From positions 1-64,000 of the forward strand of contig NZ_JABAFC010000013.1 in the NCBI RefSeq assembly GCF_012843435.1: a DNA stretch of 64,000 bases. Reading direction: 5' to 3'. This DNA is from Psychrobacillus sp. BL-248-WT-3 (lineage in GTDB: Bacteria; Bacillota; Bacilli; Bacillales_A; Planococcaceae). This document shows positions 58,065 through 64,000 of the stretch, in pieces (position 1 is the stretch's first letter; the number at the start of each line of letters is the position of its first letter). Below the pieces are notes generated by a model that worked only from the letters and a program-made list of their open reading frames with translations, ran no database searches and was not told the DNA's origin. A program made the translations under genes and the position numbers.

Positions 58065-59610
58065 AGGAATTGCAATCTCCCACACTATTTTATTTCTCAT
58101 AGTTGCTGCTTTTAGCGTAGAGCCCTGGTATTTTCTTATGCTATCCGTAGCTCAGATATTATTTGTTCCACTCGTCTTAAAATTAGTTTTGAAAGATGAT
58201 CATCTGATTTATTACTTTGTCATTCCAGCTGTGATAGCTGTTTCTATTTTACAGATTACCGAAGATTCAAGGATTGATTCCTTGCTCGCACTTATCTATC
58301 TACTTTTTACTTTTATCGTTGCCATGGTTGGATTTAAACGTTTTATTAACAGAGGCTTCACCAATATAGAAGAGTTTGCGATTGATATGGGGATGATGTA
58401 TTTATTCATCGGAGGACTTTGGTTTGTTGCTTCTGTTCTTGAAATAGATACAGGATTTACTCCTATTTTAACGTGGCTGACAGGAATTCACTTTCATTAT
58501 TCTTCCTTTTTATTGCCTGTTTTTATAGGTTTTTTAGGGCGAGTTTATAAACCTGCCAGCTACCCTTGGCTGACAGCTATCATTTTAATATCTCCTTTAG
58601 TCGTTGCAATCGGAATCACTTTTTCTACACTTTTAGAATTTATATCTGTTCTTTTATACATGATCGGCATATATGGCTTTATCGTTTTAGCTATTAAGGT
58701 AACCTATAAAAACGGCTATCAGAAAAGCCTGATTGTTACTTCCTTTGGAGCTCTAGGTGTAACGATCCTGTTCTCCCTTTTGTATGCAACAGGGAATGCG
58801 TTTGGTATTTTTGGCGTAACGATAGATTTCATGCTTAAGTTTCATGGATTCTTTAATTGCCTAATATTTGCGTTCGTCGGTATTGTCGGCTGGTCCATTT
58901 GGACACCACCGGCACGTTATAAAAAGTTGCAGTTTCCTATTAGCAAGATCACAGGTAAAGGAACTGTTGGTGAGAAAATTTTAGATGACTATCACATAAA
59001 TAAAACCTATATGGGCTTAGTCGATGATATGAGCATTTTTGTAGATAAAGAGTCACTCCCTCCTATGATTAGTAATTTTTATGAGCAAACAATGCATTAC
59101 CGGCTATTTTCTACTGTTCATTGGCATGCTTGGTTCAAGCCTTTTGCCGCTTTATATAGATTGTTTAGTTCCAGGCTGCAGCAGCTAAATCTACCATTTA
59201 CCTCTAGGGAGATGGAAATGACTGGAGATATAGTAGCTATCGAGGATGGACGTACCAATACAAGAGCTTGGATACGAAAAATTGAAACAAGCACCATCTT
59301 TATTGCACTATATTCCATACATACTCGAGACGAGAAAACCTTTATGAATATCTCCCTCCCTTTACCATGGTCGTCTATGGTTGGCATATTAGCATTACAA
59401 GAGCAAGATGGAAAGCTGCTCTTAACTAGCAAAAGTGCCTTAGCGTCTGATGCTGGAATTTACTTGGCCTTTAGAGGAACCATCTTTAAACTTCCTTTGG
59501 AGGAGCAATTTCTTTTAGAGGAAGAAAATAAAATTCTAACTGCCAAACATGAGATGCGTATTTTCTCCATTCCTTTTTTAACGATTAATTATAGGATTTT
59601 ATTAAAGTAG
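58054..59610 (+). CDS. yndJ: YndJ-like integral membrane protein
   Basis: A 518-residue protein. The first 300 residues hold about nine spans (ISHTILFLIVAAFSVEPWYFLML through LIFAFVGIVGWSIW). The C-terminal 215 residues are soluble (TREMEMTGDIVAIEDGRTNTRAW; MNISLPLPWSSMVGILALQE) and resemble a beta-rich ligand fold. ATG 58054 inside the end of yndH is preferred over the longer frame from 58015. Third gene of the yndGHJ operon; function unknown. Confidence 0.82.
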   Translation: MTYKGIAISHTILFLIVAAFSVEPWYFLMLSVAQILFVPLVLKLVLKDDHLIYYFVIPAVIAVSILQITEDSRIDSLLALIYLLFTFIVAMVGFKRFINRGFTNIEEFAIDMGMMYLFIGGLWFVASVLEIDTGFTPILTWLTGIHFHYSSFLLPVFIGFLGRVYKPASYPWLTAIILISPLVVAIGITFSTLLEFISVLLYMIGIYGFIVLAIKVTYKNGYQKSLIVTSFGALGVTILFSLLYATGNAFGIFGVTIDFMLKFHGFFNCLIFAFVGIVGWSIWTPPARYKKLQFPISKITGKGTVGEKILDDYHINKTYMGLVDDMSIFVDKESLPPMISNFYEQTMHYRLFSTVHWHAWFKPFAALYRLFSSRLQQLNLPFTSREMEMTGDIVAIEDGRTNTRAWIRKIETSTIFIALYSIHTRDEKTFMNISLPLPWSSMVGILALQEQDGKLLLTSKSALASDAGIYLAFRGTIFKLPLEEQFLLEEENKILTAKHEMRIFSIPFLTINYRILLK

Positions 59611-59618
59611 CTTAAAAA

Positions 59619-59655
59619 CAAAAAAGAATCCAGGAAGTCATGGGTTCTTTTTTAT
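59619..59655 (+). terminator. Terminator of the yndGHJ operon
   Basis: AAAAAAGAATCCA pairs with TGGGTTCTTTTTT around an 8-nt loop. It can serve both strands. Confidence 0.75.
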
Positions 59656-59716
59656 CTGTTAGGTGTTATTATAACGAAGATAAAAGTAAACTTTACACGG
59701 AGAAATGATCGTGTAA

Positions 59717-62224
59717 CTATACCTCTAACCATTCGGTTATAAACTCTTCATGTTCTTCTCCGAAATGTTCAATGAAATATTCAGCAAAATCTTTACTGCT
59801 TACATTTTTAAACCTATATTTTTCTATATAAAGGGATAAGAATTGTAACGCTTCCTCCCCGCCGCCATTTTTTTCAAAGAAGTCCCTAAGAAGCAAGGGG
59901 ACTCGACCATAGACTGTCGGTACGTATTCCCCTTTCTCAAATTGGTCCAAGGAGAGATTGACAATTTTACTGGTTGATTGTCTCTCTGCCATTCTAATAG
60001 GGTGTTCATATCCGTATTTCGGATCTCCATACTTCTCGGTCAAGTAAATCGAGGAAACAAAATTCGCAAGACCTTCGTCTAGCCATCCCTCATTAAAGGG
60101 ATCATTTTGAACTAGATAATAAAACCATTGGTGGGCAATCTCGTGGACAATGACATGTTCCATGGTGGATGAAACTTCAACCACATTTGGATATTCCATA
60201 TGCTTGTGATTGCCAATAACATCTAACTCCTTAAAAGGGTTGTCTCCCAGTTTTTCTTCGAAATAACGAAATGCATCCAATGATACTTGCAGAGTTTTAT
60301 CCATATTGTTAGATTCATTAACTGGCAAGAAGACTCTGATGGATGTATCATTTATTTTAGTAGTTTCAGATGTCCATTTATCCGGTTTGAGCAAGGCAAG
60401 ATAAAAATCTTTCACTTGTTTGGCATGGATTATACCTGATGACATGGACTCTACCTTTCCTTCTAGGCCTGAGCTTGCGATGAAGAAGTCTTGTGGGAGG
60501 TTAAATGCCACTTCATAGTCCCCGTAATCTGTATGATAGGATTCTCCTTCTGGATTAAAATCGTGGATGTTCCATCCTCCATCGTAATAGCCTAACATCG
60601 GGTACCATTGAGCTAAATAATAGCCTCCTTCGTCTTTCCTTAGCCGGACTCCTTCTTCTGAAACTTGAAGTGAATACTCAATCTTAATCTTTTTGGTTTC
60701 GCCAGGTTCCACTTTTTCTTTAAGTTTTAGCAGTAACTCATTGTCACGTAGCTCATAGGGTATATCTTCCCCATCACTGATAGATTTAATTTGTAAATTA
60801 GTTGCATCCGAAATGTATTCGGGCTTATTTTCTTCCGTCAAAGCGTTTGGTATAAAGTAGAACCCTACATCTTTCCAGCTTTCAGTGGAAAGATTCTGGA
60901 CATTTACTTCCGCGTTAATGTGGAAGGTATTTAATTCGTCTAACTTTAGGTCAATCTTGTATTTCCCTCTGGCACCTGAAGTTGCAGAGAGTTGTTTGGA
61001 AGGAACCAAAGATGATTCTTTTTCTGATTTTATATTCGATTTCTGCCTTAGCTTTTCAGTGGTGAAATCTCCTACTTGTTCACTTTCAATATTGACTGCC
61101 ACTATATAGAGTAGCGTAAGTGATACACCTATAGCTCCCATATATTTTAAAAGACGTTTTGGTGATAATCTTCTACGTGTATTCTTGTCTTTTATGGCTA
61201 AGGAGAGCGAACGATTGGTAACCACTAAAAGGAATACGAAAAAGTAGAGTAAAAAAACAGAGAAGATGCTGCCGAACAAGGATAAAGTCAATTGTAAGCC
61301 CAGCAAATATTGAACCATCAAGCTAATAACCAAACTTATTAGCAAGGTAGCTCCTGACCATTTACTGATCTCTTTTAATAGATGACTTAAGATCCTCTTC
61401 TTCGTCCATCCAATAATTTTGTACATAGAGAATTCCTCTCTACGGACAAAAAGCAGCGCCTGAAAACTTTCACTCAAACTGACAATAGATAATAGGATGG
61501 TCGCAATTATAGTGAACAATTGGAACATCAATGTTTCTTCTAATAAAAATTGACCAAGGAAAGTTTCTCTTGAAGATACAAAGACACTTGTAATACTGCT
61601 TAATTGTATTGACAACAATACTGTCGAAAGGATTAGGATGATAACTATAGGGTAAATGATAGACCAGTAGTATGAGGTCGATGTCATTCGTTTATGAGTT
61701 GTTCTTGCTTCCCTTATTGGAATACGATTTAAAACTAAATAAATAAGTAATACTCCAAATATTAAAATAGTAGTAGAGATGATGTATGCACTTTTTTCCA
61801 AAGAAAAAATCTCGATGACCGGAATACTTAAAAGATAGGCAATAAAGAGAAGAATATATTGTTCCACCCTGTTTCGAAATGTTATTTTGTTATCTTGCCA
61901 ACCTATAATTGTTAGCAGTTCATTTTCCTGTTCTAGCATATTTCTTTCAAAAACTAAACGAGTCATTAACCAAATCCCAGCAAAAGACAGGAATAGAACC
62001 GTGGTAACAAGGGTCATATAATCCCAATTATTCACCAAAGCCTGTGCCACCCCTAAAGTGGTCCAAGGGGATTGTACTAAGCCAATTCCCTCTACATCTA
62101 ATTCGACCATCTTAAGGGAAGAACCAGCAACTATATCCACTTCATATCCTTTTTGAAGCAACCGTGTTGCCACCTTCTCAATCTTTTCAACTGCTTCTTG
62201 GTTATATGTGGCTAAATTAGACAC
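59717..62224 (-). pseudogene. C-terminal part of FtsX permease fused to an M1 metallopeptidase
   Basis: An 835-residue open frame, itself still continuous back to about 62330. After about 70 extracellular residues come eight spans; LFVRREEFSMYKIIGWTKKRILSHLLKEIS is the FtsX core motif. Residues about 380-835 are outside the cell and form an M1 peptidase: MEYPNVVEV is the GAMEN-like exopeptidase motif, HEIAHQ (694-699) with Glu717 fits HEXXH-X18-E, and VYGRVPLLL may carry the catalytic tyrosine. It belongs with the N-terminal permease half upstream; one frameshift near 62290-62335 separates them. Confidence 0.85.
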
Positions 62225-62286
62225 TCGAACGCGGATGGCATCAATTGGTTTTGGACCTTTTATAAGCTCTGCAGATTCGACAGATA

Positions 62287-63615
62287 TTAATCCACCTGCT
62301 GGCTGGGCAATGAAACTACCTGGTACGTGGTGGGTAGAATTATCTTACCTTCCTTAGTCGTAACTTCGTTGGTTGAGTATATTCCTAATGGGCTAGAATT
62401 AAGTTTGTTATGGACAGCCTCTTTTGCCGAGTAACTTCCTATTTGATTCATAAAGTAAGGGAAGTCATGAGTTTCAAAAAGTGTGTGTCCCCGTGTCTCT
62501 ATTTCTTTATAAGAGGGAGGTTCTCCACCCTCAACCATTTTGACTGATAATCTCTCGCCAACCGATTGATATTTTAATTTTTCTGCTGTAAAGTACTGCA
62601 TTGTATAAATGTACCCGATAACTGGATTGATAGGGTCCGTCAACTGAAATTTCTCATCTATTCTAAGTGCAGTTCCATTGAATGGGTTAAGATAAGGATT
62701 CAAGTCAAATTCGTAAGTTTGTGTAGAAAGCGGTTCTTCTTTCGCTACTTCCCCAAGCACGGATTGTACTTTTTTCATTTCTGCTTGTAAAATCCATTCA
62801 TCATCTGTAGATAGCCCTAGTTTTTTCTGAACTTCATTAAAATCTAAGTCATGTTTTGCCACGTCCATTTTTAAGGATATTGGAATATTAATATCTTTTC
62901 TTTGAATTACTTTAATAATAGGGATGTCGCCATATAATGATTTAAGATGTTCAAGTTCTTCTTTATCAAAATTCTTATTTAAATCGGATAAATCAATACC
63001 GGTCATTTTTTGTTCGCTTTCAACGTCAATGGCGGCTACCATATAATAAGTAGGTGGCATCATTACTTCCATAGAAGCACTTGCCGCCGAACTTCCTGGA
63101 GATTCCATATCTACAAGGTACTGAACTAATCCTGGTTTTGATTCCTTAAAATACATAAGATTCTTTGGAGGTCCAAGTGAGTATTCCTTTAATCCATCCG
63201 ACGTGAAAAATTCCCACGTGAACTCTGTAGAATCTTTTAACTCAGGTAGTTCTACCGAAAAGTTCTTTCCAGTCAAGTAACCAATAGAAGCTACCGGAGC
63301 AGCGATCTCGATGTCTGCATCCTTTTGGATATCTTTCCAGTCAGCAATCGAGATTCCTCCTTTACTATCTCCTATATAGTTCTCTTCCACCATCCCTAGT
63401 TCTTTTTCTATTTGAGTTCGAGAAGAATTAGGGCGTACTAATATGTCGTACGATCCCCTTCCATGCTTCTCGATGGAATTATCAACGGCTAAGCTAGCAA
63501 TTTTAATATTTTGCAATCCAGCGGGAACCATGACGAAAATACAAATTAAAGCACTAATCAACACAATTGAGACAAACTTTCTACGCAATAGCCTTTTTAT
63601 TGCTAAATTAATCAT
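62287..63615 (-). pseudogene. N-terminal part of the same FtsX-type permease
   Basis: A 442-residue frame. INLAIKRLLRRKFVSIVLIS starts the first span as in MacB-type permeases, then about 400 residues form an extracellular domain (IEKHGRGSYDILVRPNSS; YLTGKNFSVELPEL; SYKEIETRGHTLFETHD). Near 62335 the frame reads ...IILPTTYQVVSLPSQQVD-stop, while the next frame reads PGSFIAQPAGGLISVESAEL, which is the natural continuation. ATG 63615 overlaps the ATPase stop by 4 bp. Sequencing error remains possible. Confidence 0.85.
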
Positions 63616-64000
63616 TGCGCTGCCTCTCTTTTTTCTAAATTACCGTTATGCAATCGATAGATTTCATCCCCGCAACTAGCGACTTCTTCATCATGGGTCA
63701 CCATTACGATGGTTAGACCAGCATCTTTCAACTCAGTTAAAATCTTTAGGATGTTGTCACGGTTGTCCATATCCAGATTCCCGGTCGGTTCATCTCCGAT
63801 TAAAACTTTTGGATTGGCAATTAAGGCCCTAGCAATTGCAACTCTTTGCTTTTCTCCACCTGATAACCTGTCCGGTAATCGGTTATAATAGCTCTTAGGA
63901 ATTCCTACCTTGTGTAAGAGTGCTTCCGCCCTTTTACATAGAGAGTCTTTGGGCTCATCATATAGCAAGGGCAACATGACATTATCTAGTATTGAATAAT
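63612..64000 (-). CDS. ABC transporter ATP-binding protein, partial at window end
   Basis: The C-terminal 129 residues of a MacB/LolD-type ATPase; its 5' end lies outside the window. YSILDNVMLPLL follows the Q-loop; signature LSGGEKQRVAIARALIANP, Walker B VLIGDEPTGNLD and the H-loop MVTHDEEVAS are complete. It directly precedes and overlaps the FtsX-M1 permease, with which it forms an ABC exporter-like complex. Frame is open to the edge. Confidence 0.92.
   Translation of the reverse strand, partial: YSILDNVMLPLLYDEPKDSLCKRAEALLHKVGIPKSYYNRLPDRLSGGEKQRVAIARALIANPKVLIGDEPTGNLDMDNRDNILKILTELKDAGLTIVMVTHDEEVASCGDEIYRLHNGNLEKREAAQ

Noticed and set aside
62287-62340. Programmed ribosomal frameshift in the FtsX-M1 gene
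   Set aside because: I see no slippery heptamer or downstream structure at the junction; a simple indel or sequencing error is more likely.

Overview
The window reads as a chromosomal segment of an AT-rich Gram-positive, endospore-former-like member of the Bacillales, probably Bacillaceae/Planococcaceae (a Psychrobacillus- or Sporosarcina-like organism; genus is inference). The evidence is gene order that follows Bacillus subtilis blocks (cggR-gapA-pgk-tpi-pgm-eno, yvcI-rapZ-yvcK-whiA-crh, trxB, hisZ..hisI, yvoF-ppaX-yvoD-lgt-hprK, uvrB-uvrA), strong GGAGG Shine-Dalgarno sites, many GTG/TTG starts, a CtsR box at clpP and a LexA (DinR) box at uvrB.

Layout. 1-8 kb: a 21-bp-periodic DNA repeat array, then the glycolytic operon read right to left with its regulator CggR and a candidate operator/promoter. 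8-14.7 kb: accessory stretch with a MITE-like repeat, an ECF sigma/membrane anti-sigma pair, a cupin protein, small membrane proteins, a GNAT, a TPM-domain protein and a mini-catalase. 14.7-28 kb: tRNA-Arg(CCG), clpP, the crh operon, trxB, yvcD and a histidine operon that lacks hisH and hisF, followed by a second copy of the repeat array. 28-34 kb: nitroreductase/MarR pair and the hprK-lgt-yvoD-ppaX-yvoF operon. 34-37 kb: amidase, lipoprotein, a chloramphenicol acetyltransferase with a translation attenuator, yvlB. 37-46 kb: uvrBA, an IDEAL protein, comK with an apparent CTG start, an EAL-HDOD protein, a crotonase. 46-49 kb: AT-rich accessory patch with plsY and an unknown gene between two direct repeats, a rifampin ADP-ribosyltransferase (arr) with an extra N-terminal domain, and two gene remnants. 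49-54 kb: a complete BceAB-RS-type antibiotic-sensing module. 54-64 kb: a tightly overlapping accessory operon (serine hydrolase, GNATs, small membrane proteins), yndG-yndH-yndJ, and an ABC exporter whose FtsX-type permease is fused to an M1 metallopeptidase and is broken by a frameshift; its ATPase runs off the window.

How genes work together. Carbon control is concentrated here: HPrK phosphorylates Crh at Ser46, CggR senses glycolytic flux, and YvcK and RapZ-family proteins lie in the crh operon. Three antibiotic-defence loci (cat, arr, bce-like) lie within about 18 kb. The most unusual items are the two helical-phase repeat arrays, the missing IGP-synthase genes, the cat leader-peptide attenuator, the CTG start of comK, and the FtsX-M1 peptidase fusion.
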